Shown in pieces: positions 1-9,836 of a DNA stretch of 64,000 nucleotides. The notes below the pieces were generated by a model that saw only the letters and a program-made list of their open reading frames with translations, was not told where the DNA came from and searched no databases. The DNA is from Sphingobium sp. EM0848 (GTDB lineage: Bacteria; Pseudomonadota; Alphaproteobacteria; Sphingomonadales; Sphingomonadaceae). Location: positions 186,001 through 250,000 of the forward strand of contig NZ_JABXWB010000001.1 of the NCBI RefSeq assembly GCF_013375555.1, written 5' to 3'. Positions within the stretch are counted from its first letter, which is position 1. Each line of letters opens with the position of its first letter. The translations under genes were made by a program, and so were the position numbers.

Positions 1-519
1 GGGATCAACGACGCGACGATCCAGACCGGCTTCGCCAAATTCGGCGGCGTGAAGCGGCGTTTCACCAAGGTTGGAGAAATCGCTGTCGAGGGCGGCATCG
101 CGACTGTGATCGACGATTATGGCCACCATCCGGTCGAGATCAAGGCGGTGCTGGCCGCCGCCCGCGAAGGGGCGAAGGGCCGGGTCATCGCCGTGGTTCA
201 GCCGCACCGCTTTACCCGCTTGCGCGACCTGATGGATGAGTTCCAGCAGGCCTTCAACGACGCCGACATCGTCTATGCCGCCCCGGTTTATCCGGCGGGC
301 GAGCAGCCGATCGAGGGTGTGGACAGCGCTGAACTGGTCGCGGGTTTGAAGCGCCGGGGGCATCATCGCGCTTCGACCATCGAGGGGGCGGATGACCTTG
401 CTCGCGTGATTGCGGCCGATGTTCAGGCGGACGATATGATCATCTGTCTGGGTGCTGGCGACATCACGAAATGGGCGGCGGGGCTTGCTCCGGCGGTTAC
501 GGCAAAGGAAGCGGCCTGA
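1..519 (+). CDS. murC: UDP-N-acetylmuramate--L-alanine ligase, C-terminal part
   Basis: Mur ligase that adds L-alanine to UDP-MurNAc in the cytoplasm, the first step of the peptidoglycan stem peptide. The frame is open from base 1, so the gene starts upstream; 172 codons are seen of a family that is usually about 460-480. The visible part is the C-terminal Mur ligase domain, with the conserved [10 protein letters not shown] segment followed by [13 protein letters not shown], and it ends in [10 protein letters not shown], all typical of MurC. The stop TGA overlaps the ATG of the next small ORF (TGATG), which suggests translational coupling. Order with murB, ddl and ftsQAZ confirms the dcw cluster. 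Identification is firm; only the N-terminal ATP-binding half is missing. Confidence 0.96.
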   Translation, partial: GINDATIQTGFAKFGGVKRRFTKVGEIAVEGGIATVIDDYGHHPVEIKAVLAAAREGAKGRVIAVVQPHRFTRLRDLMDEFQQAFNDADIVYAAPVYPAGEQPIEGVDSAELVAGLKRRGHHRASTIEGADDLARVIAADVQADDMIICLGAGDITKWAAGLAPAVTAKEAA

Positions 520-716
520 TGTTCGAACTGCTCAATGTCGGCCTCGAAATGCAGAAGCGCATGATCGACGTCCAGATGCAGGGCATCGAAGCGGCGCAGC
601 AGATGGTCGATGCGGCCCAGCGCAATGTGGAAGCCGGCATGGCCGCCAATCAGGCGGGCGAAGCGGGGATGAGGGCGATGAAGGGCTGGATGCGGCTCTG
701 GGGGATGCGCGATTGA
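519..716 (+). CDS. Small uncharacterised protein between murC and murB
   Basis: A 65-residue ORF wedged between murC and murB. Its ATG overlaps the murC stop (TGATG) and its own stop overlaps the TTG start of murB, so all three are probably coupled. The product is Met- and Gln-rich ([20 protein letters not shown] at the start), has no membrane segment or signal peptide, and looks like one amphipathic helix with an acidic/polar face. I do not recognise a family. Overlaps on both sides and a clean reading frame argue that it is expressed. A longer upstream start in the same frame (471) would lie wholly inside murC and is less likely. Confidence 0.6.
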   Translation: MFELLNVGLEMQKRMIDVQMQGIEAAQQMVDAAQRNVEAGMAANQAGEAGMRAMKGWMRLWGMRD

Positions 717-1654
717 CGCTGGCGACAACGTCCCTTCCTTCGGTTCGCGGCTCGCTCAAGGCTGATGCGCCGCTTGGCCCCCTCGTCTGGTTCAAGGCGG
801 GGGGCCTTGCGCAATGGCTGTTCGAGCCGAAGGACGTGGCTGACCTCTCCGATTTTCTGCGGGATCTGGCCCCGGCGATCCCCGTGATGGCGCTGGGGCT
901 TGGCTCGAACCTGATCGTCCGCGATGGCGGCGTTCCGGGCGTGGTCGTGCGCCTTGGCAAGCCCTTCGCCAAGGTCGAGCAGATCGATGCGACGGCCCTG
1001 CGTTGCGGGGGAGGGGCTTCGGGGATTCTGGTTTCTTCGACCGGACGGGATGCAGGGATTGCTGGGCTGGAGTTTCTGCGCTCGATCCCCGGCACGGTCG
1101 GCGGTTTCGTGCGGATGAATGGCGGCGCTTATGGCCGCGAAACCTGCGATATTCTCGTGGAGTGTGAGGTCGTGTTGCGTTCGGGCGAGGTGGTCACGCT
1201 GTCGCTTGATGCGCTGGGTTACACCTATCGTCACAGCACTTTGCCCGAAGGCGCTGTGGTGGTGAGCGCGGTGTTCCGGGGCATGCCGGGCGAACCTGCC
1301 GCCATTCAGGCGGAGATGGATCGCATCGCCGCCGCTCGCGAGGAAAGCCAGCCGCTCCGCAGCAAGACCGGCGGTTCGACCTTCAAGAATCCCGATGGCC
1401 ATAAGGCCTGGCAGCTTGTGGACGAAGCCGGATGCCGGGGCCTGCAACTGGGCGGCGCGCAGGTGTCGGAGAAGCACACCAATTTCCTCCTCAACCTGGG
1501 TGAGGCGACCAGCGCGGATATCGAGGCTTTGGGCGAGGAAGTCCGCCGCCGGGTGAAGGCAAAGAGCGGCATTGAACTGGAATGGGAAATTCAGCGTGTC
1601 GGCCTGTCTGCCGACGACGCCAATCAGGAAAAGCTAGTGGGGTTGTCGAAATGA
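713..1654 (+). CDS. murB: UDP-N-acetylenolpyruvoylglucosamine reductase
   Basis: FAD-dependent reductase that makes UDP-MurNAc from enolpyruvyl-UDP-GlcNAc, feeding MurC. 313 residues, normal for the family. The FAD-binding domain shows LGLGSNLIVRDGG and SIPGTVGGFVRMNGGAYG; the C-terminal substrate domain has KTGGSTFKNP (catalytic Ser) and ends with LEWEIQRVG (conserved Glu). I chose TTG at 713 because it overlaps the previous stop, has a purine-rich GGGGGA about 8 bases upstream, and gives an N-terminus (MTLATTSLPSVRG after TTG decoding) of the right length. The open frame extends upstream to 452 but that part lies inside murC and the small ORF. The stop overlaps the ddl ATG (ATGA). Confidence 0.95.
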   Translation: MTLATTSLPSVRGSLKADAPLGPLVWFKAGGLAQWLFEPKDVADLSDFLRDLAPAIPVMALGLGSNLIVRDGGVPGVVVRLGKPFAKVEQIDATALRCGGGASGILVSSTGRDAGIAGLEFLRSIPGTVGGFVRMNGGAYGRETCDILVECEVVLRSGEVVTLSLDALGYTYRHSTLPEGAVVVSAVFRGMPGEPAAIQAEMDRIAAAREESQPLRSKTGGSTFKNPDGHKAWQLVDEAGCRGLQLGGAQVSEKHTNFLLNLGEATSADIEALGEEVRRRVKAKSGIELEWEIQRVGLSADDANQEKLVGLSK

Positions 1655-2604
1655 GCCGTGGTCCTTGGCATGTTGCCGTCCTGATGGGTGGCTGGTCCGC
1701 CGAGCGGCCCGTTTCGCTGTCGAGCGGTGAAGGTGTTGCCAAGGCGCTGGAATCGCGCGGGCATAAGGTCACGCGCATCGACATGGACCGTGATGTTGCG
1801 GCTCGCCTCACCGAAGCCAAGGCCGATGTCGTGTTCAACGCCCTCCACGGTGTCCCCGGCGAGGATGGCACGGTGCAGGGGATGATGGACCTGATGGGCC
1901 TCACCTACACCCATTCGGGCCTTGCCACCTCGGTCATCGCCATCGACAAGCAACTCACCAAACAGGCGTTGGTGCCCCATGGCATTCCCATGCCCGGCGG
2001 CCATATCGTGCAAAGCGCCAGCCTGTTCGAAGCCGACCCTCTGCCGCGTCCCTATGTGGTGAAGCCGGTCAATGAGGGCAGCTCGGTTGGCGTCGCCATC
2101 GTGACGCAGGACGGCAATTATGGCTCGCCCATCGGCCGCGATGTCGAGGGGCCGTGGCAGCATTTCGACGAACTTCTGGCCGAACCCTATATTCGCGGCC
2201 GGGAACTGACGACCGCCGTGCTGGGCGAAGAGGCGCTGCTGGTCACGGAACTCCGCCCGAAAAGCGGCTTCTACGATTTCGACGCCAAATATACCGACGG
2301 CATGACCGAGCATGTCTGCCCGGCGGAGATTCCCAATGAAATTGCGGAAGCCTGCAAGGCCATCGCTCTGCGGGCGCATCAATTGCTGGGCTGCAAAGGG
2401 GCGTCGCGCTCCGATTTTCGCTGGGACGACAATCAGGGGATAGAGGGGCTGTTCCTGCTGGAGGTCAACACCCAGCCGGGCATGACGCCCTTGAGCCTGG
2501 TTCCCGAACAGGCGGCGAAGCTGGGCATTGACTATGCCGAACTGGTGGAGCGCATAGTCGAGGACGCGCTCAGGGAAGGCGCAAAGGGGGCAAAGCATGG
2601 CTGA
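1651..2604 (+). CDS. ddl: D-alanine--D-alanine ligase
   Basis: ATP-grasp enzyme that joins two D-alanines for the peptidoglycan pentapeptide. 317 residues. The N-terminal domain has VAVLMGGWSAERPVSLSSG and ALHGVPGEDGTVQG; the central ATP-grasp region has YVVKPVNEGSSVGVAIV; the C-terminal Mg-ATP site has LLEVNTQPGMTPLSLVPEQA. These are the DdlB signature blocks. ATG at 1651 overlaps the murB stop; an in-frame start at 1582 would be inside murB. The end overlaps ftsQ by 8 bases. Part of the murB-ddl-ftsQ run with no spacers, so very likely one transcript. Confidence 0.97.
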   Translation: MSRGPWHVAVLMGGWSAERPVSLSSGEGVAKALESRGHKVTRIDMDRDVAARLTEAKADVVFNALHGVPGEDGTVQGMMDLMGLTYTHSGLATSVIAIDKQLTKQALVPHGIPMPGGHIVQSASLFEADPLPRPYVVKPVNEGSSVGVAIVTQDGNYGSPIGRDVEGPWQHFDELLAEPYIRGRELTTAVLGEEALLVTELRPKSGFYDFDAKYTDGMTEHVCPAEIPNEIAEACKAIALRAHQLLGCKGASRSDFRWDDNQGIEGLFLLEVNTQPGMTPLSLVPEQAAKLGIDYAELVERIVEDALREGAKGAKHG

Positions 2605-3544
2605 AGCACGCATCCGGCGTGGCGGGACGGCGCGGTTGACGCGCACGACCGGCGCGCGCGGTCGCAGCGGGGGACGCGGGCGTCCGGTCAAGCGCCGGAG
2701 CTGGGTCGACAGCCTGCTGAATCTGCTCCCTTTCAGCGAGGAGACGCTGCAACGAATGGCGAGTTGGGCCATTGTGGGCATCGTGCTGGCAGGCGTGGTC
2801 GGCATTGCCATGCTGCTGGGCCTTCCCGCCATGGCCGGGCAGAAGGCATCCGAACTGGCGGCGAGTGCGGGTTTCGAGGTCGAGAAGGTCGAGGTCCGCG
2901 GCGTCGAGCGGATGGACGAGTTGCCGATCTACAATATCGCGCTGGGACAGGTGAACCGCTCCATGCTGTCGCTCGACCTGCCCAGGGTGCGCGATGAGAT
3001 GCTGAAGCTCGGCTGGGTCAAGGATGCGCGCATTTCCCGCCGCCTGCCCGATACGCTGGTGGTCGATGTCGTCGAGCGCGATCCCGTCGCGGTGTGGCAG
3101 CATGACGGGCAGCTTCACCTGATCGACGTGGCTGGCGTGGTGCTGCAATCGGTGTCGCCGGGCGCGATGCCCGATCTGCCGCTGGTGGTGGGGCCTAATG
3201 CCAATCTCCAGACGGCGGGCCTCAACAAGCTGATGGAAAATGCGCCCGCGCTCAAACCCATGCTGGCCGGCGCCACCTGGGTCGGGAACCGGCGCTGGGA
3301 CCTGCGCTTCCAGTCGGGGGAGACGCTGTCGCTGCCGGAGGGGGACAAGCCCTCCGCCACGGCGCTGGTCAATTTCGCGCGCATGGACGGCGTGAACCGG
3401 CTGCTCGGCCGGGGCATCGTCAAGTTCGACATGCGCGACCCGGATCGTTTCATACTGCGTCTGCCGCAAGGCCAAGGAACCAGCGCGACCAGCGAGAAGC
3501 CCGCCGCGAGCGCCGACGCGCCCGCCAAGGGCGAGGAAGGCTGA
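2597..3544 (+). CDS. ftsQ: Cell division protein FtsQ
   Basis: Bitopic inner-membrane divisome protein that links early and late division proteins. 315 residues: a basic Arg/Gly-rich cytoplasmic N-terminus (about 1-55), one membrane helix (about 56-78, WAIVGIVLAGVVGIAMLLG), then a periplasmic POTRA domain beginning FEVEKVEVRGVERM and the FtsQ domain with RRLPDTLVVDVVERDPVAVW. The C-terminal tail (about 290-315) is Ala/Ser/Lys-rich and probably disordered. Overlaps ddl by 8 bases and lies 3 bases before ftsA. The long basic N-terminal tail is common in alphaproteobacteria. Confidence 0.95.
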   Translation: MAEARIRRGGTARLTRTTGARGRSGGRGRPVKRRSWVDSLLNLLPFSEETLQRMASWAIVGIVLAGVVGIAMLLGLPAMAGQKASELAASAGFEVEKVEVRGVERMDELPIYNIALGQVNRSMLSLDLPRVRDEMLKLGWVKDARISRRLPDTLVVDVVERDPVAVWQHDGQLHLIDVAGVVLQSVSPGAMPDLPLVVGPNANLQTAGLNKLMENAPALKPMLAGATWVGNRRWDLRFQSGETLSLPEGDKPSATALVNFARMDGVNRLLGRGIVKFDMRDPDRFILRLPQGQGTSATSEKPAASADAPAKGEEG

Positions 3545-3547
3545 CCC

Positions 3548-4834
3548 ATGGCACAACCCAAGGTCGATAAGCTCGTCACCGCGATTGACATCGGATCGTG
3601 GAAGGTGTCCGCGCTGATCGCGGGACGCACCGAAAATGGTGAGTTGGCGATTTTGGGCACCGGCCAGCGGGAGAGCCGGGGCGTGCGGCGCGGTTTCATC
3701 GCCGACATGGAGCGCACCGAACTTGCCGTGCGCGAAACGGTCGAGCAGGCCGAGCGCGTCGCGGGCACCAATATCGAGGATGTCTGGGTCAGCTTCTCGG
3801 GCGGTAGCCTTGTCAGCGATGTCGTCACCGTCGAGCGCGACATGGGCGGCTATCGCGTCGAGCAGGCCGATATTGACGATCTTCTGACCACCGGCCAGCA
3901 GGGCATCGATCCCGATGGCCGCGTCGTGCTCCATGCCCAGCCGACCTGCTTCACCATCAATGGTCGCGTGCCGGTGAAGAAGCCGCTGGGGATGCATGCG
4001 GACCTGCTGGGCGTCGATATCCATGTGGTGCTGGCCGATGGCGCGCCGCTTGCCAATCTCGACCTGTGCGTGCGCGGGGCCTATCTCAACGTCAATAGCA
4101 TCGTTGCATCGCCTATCGCCACGGGCCTCGCCTGCCTGTCCGAAGAGGAAAGGGACCTGGGTGTCGCGCTGGTGGAACTCGGCGCGGGCGTGACCAATGT
4201 TTCGCTCTATGCAGGCGGCATGCTGGTCGGGCTGCACAGCATTCCCATCGGCGCGTCCGACATTACCGACGACATCGCCTCCGCCTTCGGCATCCGTCGC
4301 AGCCAGGCGGAGCGGATCAAATGCTTCTATGGGTCCGCGATGCAGAACCGCCGCGACTTCCGCGACATGATCGAGATCGCCGCCCCCCATGGCGACGTCG
4401 CCATTCCGGGGCAAAGCGCCGGTCCCAATGCCGATGGCGGCAAGATCACCCGCGCGGCGCTGGTGGCGGTGATCTGCGAACGGCTCAACCAGATCATGGT
4501 AGAGGTGAACGGGGCGCTGGCGGGCATGGGTTTCAACACGCCGACCGGGCGGCAGGTGGTGCTGACCGGCGGCGGGGCGGAGATGAAGGGCATTGCCGAC
4601 TATGCCCAGGGCGCGTTAGGGCGCGCCGTGCGGATCGGTCGCCCCCGCGGTCTGGCGGCGTTGCCGGAGGCGCATAGCGGACCGGCCTTCGCGACGCTGG
4701 CCGGTCTTGCGCTTTATGGCGCTTCAAACCCGGTTGATCTTAGAACGATAGCGCCCGCTCCTCAGACCGTTCATCGTATCGGAGCGCCTGCCTGGTGGCA
4801 GAGAATGGTCAAGGCGATGAAGACGAACTATTGA
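3548..4834 (+). CDS. ftsA: Cell division protein FtsA
   Basis: Actin-like ATPase that tethers FtsZ filaments to the membrane. 428 residues. Phosphate-1 motif AIDIGSWKVSALIAG near residue 13; SHS2/1C region with EDVWVSFSGGSLVSD; phosphate-2 VALVELGAGVTNVSLY; adenosine motif VVLTGGGAEMKGIADYA. The C-terminus ends in a basic/aromatic amphipathic stretch (WWQRMVKAMKTNY), as expected for the membrane-targeting helix. Follows ftsQ by 3 bases. It is the last gene before a 110-base gap, the largest spacer seen so far in this cluster. Confidence 0.97.
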   Translation: MAQPKVDKLVTAIDIGSWKVSALIAGRTENGELAILGTGQRESRGVRRGFIADMERTELAVRETVEQAERVAGTNIEDVWVSFSGGSLVSDVVTVERDMGGYRVEQADIDDLLTTGQQGIDPDGRVVLHAQPTCFTINGRVPVKKPLGMHADLLGVDIHVVLADGAPLANLDLCVRGAYLNVNSIVASPIATGLACLSEEERDLGVALVELGAGVTNVSLYAGGMLVGLHSIPIGASDITDDIASAFGIRRSQAERIKCFYGSAMQNRRDFRDMIEIAAPHGDVAIPGQSAGPNADGGKITRAALVAVICERLNQIMVEVNGALAGMGFNTPTGRQVVLTGGGAEMKGIADYAQGALGRAVRIGRPRGLAALPEAHSGPAFATLAGLALYGASNPVDLRTIAPAPQTVHRIGAPAWWQRMVKAMKTNY

Positions 4835-4944
4835 AATAAAGTGAAATCCGGCGAAATTACCTAGTGAAACTCGCCATTATCTGTTGCATTAACCTTCGTT
4901 GACAGTTTCGCTCACGTCATCGAAGCTGGAGGGAGCTAAAATTT
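4835..4944 (+). promoter_or_regulatory. ftsA-ftsZ spacer with candidate promoter and strong RBS
   Basis: 110-base AT-richer spacer in an otherwise tightly packed cluster. It holds a perfect TTGACA at 4899-4904 and TTAA at 4889-4892, but no clear -10 box at the ideal spacing, so a promoter is only suggested. A strong Shine-Dalgarno (GGAGGGAG, about 4928-4935) precedes the ftsZ ATG. The TTAA could be half of a CtrA-type site, but the second half is not matched. Confidence 0.4.
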
Positions 4945-6402
<1,458 letters not shown>

Positions 6403-6435
6403 TCGGGCGCGGGTTCGCCCCGCACCGACAGGACA

Positions 6436-6481
6436 AGCGCGCCATCGGCTGCCATGGGCAACCGGGCGCGCTTTTTCTTTT
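6436..6481 (+). terminator. Rho-independent terminator after ftsZ
   Basis: Stem AGCGCGCC (6436-6443) pairs with GGCGCGCT (6465-6472); the arms continue inward as CGG/CCG and TGCC/GGCA, giving a long hairpin. It runs straight into CTTTTTCTTTT. Lies 33 bases after the ftsZ stop and ends the dcw cluster. Confidence 0.85.
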
Positions 6482-6523
6482 GGCATATTCCCTTGCCCCG
6501 CCTCCATCCGCTAAAGGGTCCCT

Positions 6524-8338
6524 GTGAGACGTTATGACATTTGGATTCTCGGCGGACTGCTTCTGGCGGGAACCGCGCCCTTTCAACCGATATTGGCGCA
6601 ACCGGGGCAGGTGCAGGCGGTCCGTCCCTCCAGCGCCGAAAATCTCAACAGCAATCTGGCCCGGCTGGCGACCAATCCGCGCGATGTGAACGCGCTGATC
6701 GGCGCGGGAGAGGCGGCGCTGGACATGGACGATGCGCGCGCCGCCGCCGGTTTCTTTGCCCGCGCCGACACGCTCCAGCACAATAACGGCAAGGTGAAGG
6801 CGGGCCTTGGCCGGGTCATGCTGAAGAATCAGAATCCGGGTGAAGCGCTGCGCCTGTTCGATCAGGCGACCCGGCTGGGCTATCCGGAAACGTCGCTGTT
6901 GTCCGACCGTGGTCTGGCCAAGGATATGACCGGCGATCAGGCCGGGGCCCAGCGCGACTATCAGACCGCGCTTCAGCGCACGCCCGACGATGTCGAACTG
7001 ACCCATCGCTATGCCGCCTCGCTCGGCATATCGGGTCAGGTGGATGCGGCGGAACGGGTGTTGAAGCCGCTGCTCTACAAAAGCGACCGTGCCGCCTGGC
7101 GCTATCGCGCCTTCATTCTGGCGATGAACAACCGTCAGGCGGATGCGAAGAAGATTGCCGAGCAGACCATGCCCGCGCAACTGGCGACGGCGATCCTGCC
7201 CTATATGCAGAAAATGCCCTATCTGACCCCCGCGCAAAAGGCGGCGGCGGTGCATTTCGGGCATTTCCCGGCCAATGTCGGCACGACCATCGCGGCGGTC
7301 ACGCCGACATCGCCCGCCTTCGCCTCGGTCGAGCCGACGCAGGCGCCGACGGTCCAGACGCAGCCGCAGGCCGCCAATGCGACGCGCCAGAATCGCCGCG
7401 CGCGCCGCAATGGCGAAGGCGCCACGCTGGCGCAGGCCGATATGCCGCGACAGACGGCCCCGCTGCCATCGGCGGCGGCCCGCACGCCGATCCCGCAGCA
7501 ACCGGCACCGCAGGCGGTGCAGCGTGCCGCTGCCCCCGCCGCCGGGCGCGATGTGCAGGGGCCGCCAGCGCCCGGCTTCGAATCCGCGCCGACCACGCCG
7601 CCGGCGCCCGCCAGTTCGTCGGCCAGCCAGCTCAATGCGATCACGCTGGCGCAGGCCTCTGTGCCTCGCTCGTCCACGCCGGAGCCGCAGAGCGCGCCGC
7701 CCCAGCGCTTGTCGGCGCAGACCGCACCTTCCACGCCGCCCGCGCCCACGGCTGAACCCGCGGCCGCGGCTGCGGCTCCGCAGCCGCAGATCGACCCGCA
7801 GGTTACGCGCTCGCTGGCGGACATCATCCACGCCATCGACGTGCCCGACTCGGAGCGGCAGTCGAACGTGGCTGCCGTTGATCTGACCGAAATCGCGCAG
7901 ATTCAGGCGACCCGTCGCGCGGAACGGCAGGCGGCCGCGACCGCCGTCGCGGAAAAGGCGAAGAAGGCCGCGGCCGCCAAGGCGAAGGCCGAAGCCGACG
8001 CCAAGGCCAAGCAATTGGCCGAGGAAAAGAAGAAGGCCGCCGAGGAAAAGGCGCGTCTTGCCGCCAATCCGTCGCGCAACTGGCTTCAGGTGGGTACAGG
8101 AGCGAACAAGGGCGCGCTGGCCTTCACCATGAAGGGGCTGCGCAAGAAATATGACTCGCTTGAACCGCAGGATGCCTGGGTCGCGACATGGGGCCGTACC
8201 AATCGCCTGCTGGTCGGACCGTTCAGCAGCTTTACCCGTGCCAAGGCATTGGAGGATAAGCTGAAATCTGCGGGTGCGGACGTGTTCGCCTGGAAAAGCG
8301 ATGCCGGGGAGGTGGTCGAACGGCTCTCCGGCCAGTAA
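6524..8338 (+). CDS. Secreted TPR and SPOR domain protein
   Basis: 604-residue exported protein with three parts. A signal peptide (ILGGLLLAGTAPFQPILAQ, residues about 8-26) is followed by a TPR-like helical array (about 40-235: repeated A..A...F..A, e.g. ARAAAGFFARADTLQ, PGEALRLFDQATRLG). Then comes a Pro/Ala/Gln-rich linker (about 250-450) and a Lys/Ala coiled coil (470-510). The end is a SPOR domain (about 515-600: NWLQVGTGANKGAL, LLVGPFSSFTRAKALEDKL). SPOR domains bind denuded glycan strands at division sites, so a septal envelope role is likely, in keeping with its place after ftsZ. The start is GTG at 6524. The exact function is not known. Confidence 0.8.
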   Translation: MRRYDIWILGGLLLAGTAPFQPILAQPGQVQAVRPSSAENLNSNLARLATNPRDVNALIGAGEAALDMDDARAAAGFFARADTLQHNNGKVKAGLGRVMLKNQNPGEALRLFDQATRLGYPETSLLSDRGLAKDMTGDQAGAQRDYQTALQRTPDDVELTHRYAASLGISGQVDAAERVLKPLLYKSDRAAWRYRAFILAMNNRQADAKKIAEQTMPAQLATAILPYMQKMPYLTPAQKAAAVHFGHFPANVGTTIAAVTPTSPAFASVEPTQAPTVQTQPQAANATRQNRRARRNGEGATLAQADMPRQTAPLPSAAARTPIPQQPAPQAVQRAAAPAAGRDVQGPPAPGFESAPTTPPAPASSSASQLNAITLAQASVPRSSTPEPQSAPPQRLSAQTAPSTPPAPTAEPAAAAAAPQPQIDPQVTRSLADIIHAIDVPDSERQSNVAAVDLTEIAQIQATRRAERQAAATAVAEKAKKAAAAKAKAEADAKAKQLAEEKKKAAEEKARLAANPSRNWLQVGTGANKGALAFTMKGLRKKYDSLEPQDAWVATWGRTNRLLVGPFSSFTRAKALEDKLKSAGADVFAWKSDAGEVVERLSGQ

Positions 8339-8348
8339 AGGGCGCCGC

Positions 8349-9503
8349 ATGACGCTGCTTGCTTCCTATGCTTCCCACCCGGACCGGAGCCGGGGCCGCC
8401 TCCACGCCGAACCCGGTGGTGAGATGCGCGGCCCGCGCGACGTGTTCCAGCGCGACCGCGACCGCATCATCCATTCCATCGCCTTCCGCCGCCTGCGCCA
8501 CAAGACGCAGGTGTTCGTCTCGCCCGACGGCGATCATTTCCGCGTCCGCCTGACCCACAGCCTGGAGGTCGCGCAGATCGGCCGCACCACGGCGCGGACG
8601 CTGGGGCTGAACGAGGATCTGACCGAAGCGCTTTGCCTGGCCCATGATATCGGCCATCCGCCCTTCGGCCACGCGGGCGAGGATGCGCTGGAGGCGGCGC
8701 TCGATGCCCATGGCGGCTTCGACCATAATGCCCATACGTTGCGGACGTTGATGCTGCTGGAAAGTCCCTATCCGTTGTTCCGGGGGCTGAACCTCAGTTG
8801 GGAAATGCTGGAGGGGTTGGCCAAGCATAATGGCCCGATCACCGCGCCCGGCTGGGCAATGCGGGAGGTGGATGCGCTGTTCCCGCTCGACCTGCCCAGC
8901 CATGCCTCGCTGGAGGCGCAACTGGCGGCGATTGCGGACGATATCGCCTATGACAATCACGACATCGATGATGGCCTGCGCGCCGGTCTGCTCAGTCTCG
9001 ACCAGCTTTTGAGCGTGCCGTTGGTCAAAAGCTGTTGGGAACGGGTGCGTGCCCGCTATCCCGACATAGCCGAAGACCGCCTCCTGCGCGAACTGGTGCG
9101 CGAACAGATTGGCGTCATGGCCAACGACCTGATCGCCTCCACCCGTGCCAATATCGCGGCGGCGGGGGTCGAGACGGTGGATGATGTCCGCAATGCGGGG
9201 CGCACGCTGGTCGCTTTCTCGCCCGAACTGGCGGTGCAGGAACGCGACCTCAAGCGCTTCATGTATGCGGCGCTCTATCATCATCCCTCGCAACTGGCGG
9301 CGGCCGACCGGGCGCGGGTGATCGTTACCGACCTCTTCCGCGCCTATCAGGCCGATCCGAAGCTCATGCCGGAGGAATGGAGTCAGGATTGCGTGACCGT
9401 TGAACCCCGGCGCAGCCGTCATATCGCGGATTTCATTGCGGGCATGACGGACCGCTACGCCGAAAAGCGCCATGCGGAAATCTTCGGCCGATTGAGCGAT
9501 TGA
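8349..9503 (+). CDS. dgt: dGTP triphosphohydrolase-like HD protein
   Basis: Deoxyguanosinetriphosphate triphosphohydrolase-like protein of the HD superfamily; family members cleave dNTPs to nucleoside and triphosphate. 384 residues. Metal-binding motifs: RLTHSLEVAQIGR (first His) and CLAHDIGHPPFGHAGEDAL (the HD pair plus downstream His). RIIHSIAFRRLRHKTQVF near residue 40 is the family N-terminal signature. I chose the ATG at 8349 (MTLLASYASHPDRSRGR) rather than 8274, because the earlier start lies inside the SPOR gene. It may share that gene's transcript (10-base gap). The 'type 2' alphaproteobacterial length fits. Confidence 0.93.
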   Translation: MTLLASYASHPDRSRGRLHAEPGGEMRGPRDVFQRDRDRIIHSIAFRRLRHKTQVFVSPDGDHFRVRLTHSLEVAQIGRTTARTLGLNEDLTEALCLAHDIGHPPFGHAGEDALEAALDAHGGFDHNAHTLRTLMLLESPYPLFRGLNLSWEMLEGLAKHNGPITAPGWAMREVDALFPLDLPSHASLEAQLAAIADDIAYDNHDIDDGLRAGLLSLDQLLSVPLVKSCWERVRARYPDIAEDRLLRELVREQIGVMANDLIASTRANIAAAGVETVDDVRNAGRTLVAFSPELAVQERDLKRFMYAALYHHPSQLAAADRARVIVTDLFRAYQADPKLMPEEWSQDCVTVEPRRSRHIADFIAGMTDRYAEKRHAEIFGRLSD

Positions 9504-9567
9504 CGCCGCGCCCGGTTTCACGCAATGCGAAAATATGTCGCCGGAGCCGAGGATTCGACTCCGGACT

Positions 9568-9657
9568 TGATGCGGGAGAGCATGGGAAGCCTTTCAGGCC
9601 ACCCCGTCGCCGAAGGAGCAACCGCCCCGGAATCTCTCAGGCCAAAGGACCGCATCA
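9568..9657 (+). promoter_or_regulatory. Glycine riboswitch, aptamer 1
   Basis: First half of a tandem glycine riboswitch. Closing stem P1 TGATGCGG (9568-9575) pairs perfectly with CCGCATCA (9650-9657). Conserved core: GCGGGAGAG, then CGCCGAAGGAGCAA and CGGAATCTCTCAGGC with AAAGGACCGC. These match the glycine aptamer consensus closely. Lies ahead of the glycine cleavage operon. Confidence 0.95.
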
Positions 9658-9663
9658 TGGGCA

Positions 9664-9768
9664 GGCACTCTGGAAAGCGGACGGTTCCGGCCGTCCCACC
9701 GAAGGGGTAAGCCATCCGGTCGATTGGCCGGTGGTCAAAGCTCTCAGGTTCCGTGACAGAGGGGGTGG
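9664..9768 (+). promoter_or_regulatory. Glycine riboswitch, aptamer 2
   Basis: Second aptamer of the tandem: CACTCTGG at 9666-9673, the core CACCGAAGGGGTAA, AAAGCTCTCAGGTTCC, and closing CAGAGGGGG from 9757. P1 is CTCTG/CAGAG. Linker between aptamers is only a few bases. It ends about 70 bases before the chosen gcvT ATG. Glycine binding is expected to turn on expression of gcvTHP, as for other members; the switch mechanism is not visible as a clear terminator here. Confidence 0.93.
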
Positions 9769-9836
9769 CAGGCGCAATGGGTCCGACTCCGGACATGCGC
9801 GTTGTCGCCCATGATCTCGCACGGAAAGGCCGCCCC

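Noticed and set aside
2570-4414. 614-codon open frame on the minus strand
   Set aside because: Shadow of ftsQ and ftsA, with His/Asp/Arg-rich composition and no motif.
4889-4902. CtrA-like site before ftsZ
   Set aside because: TTAA is followed by a TTGA at spacing 6 instead of TTAA at spacing 7, so the match is too weak to call.
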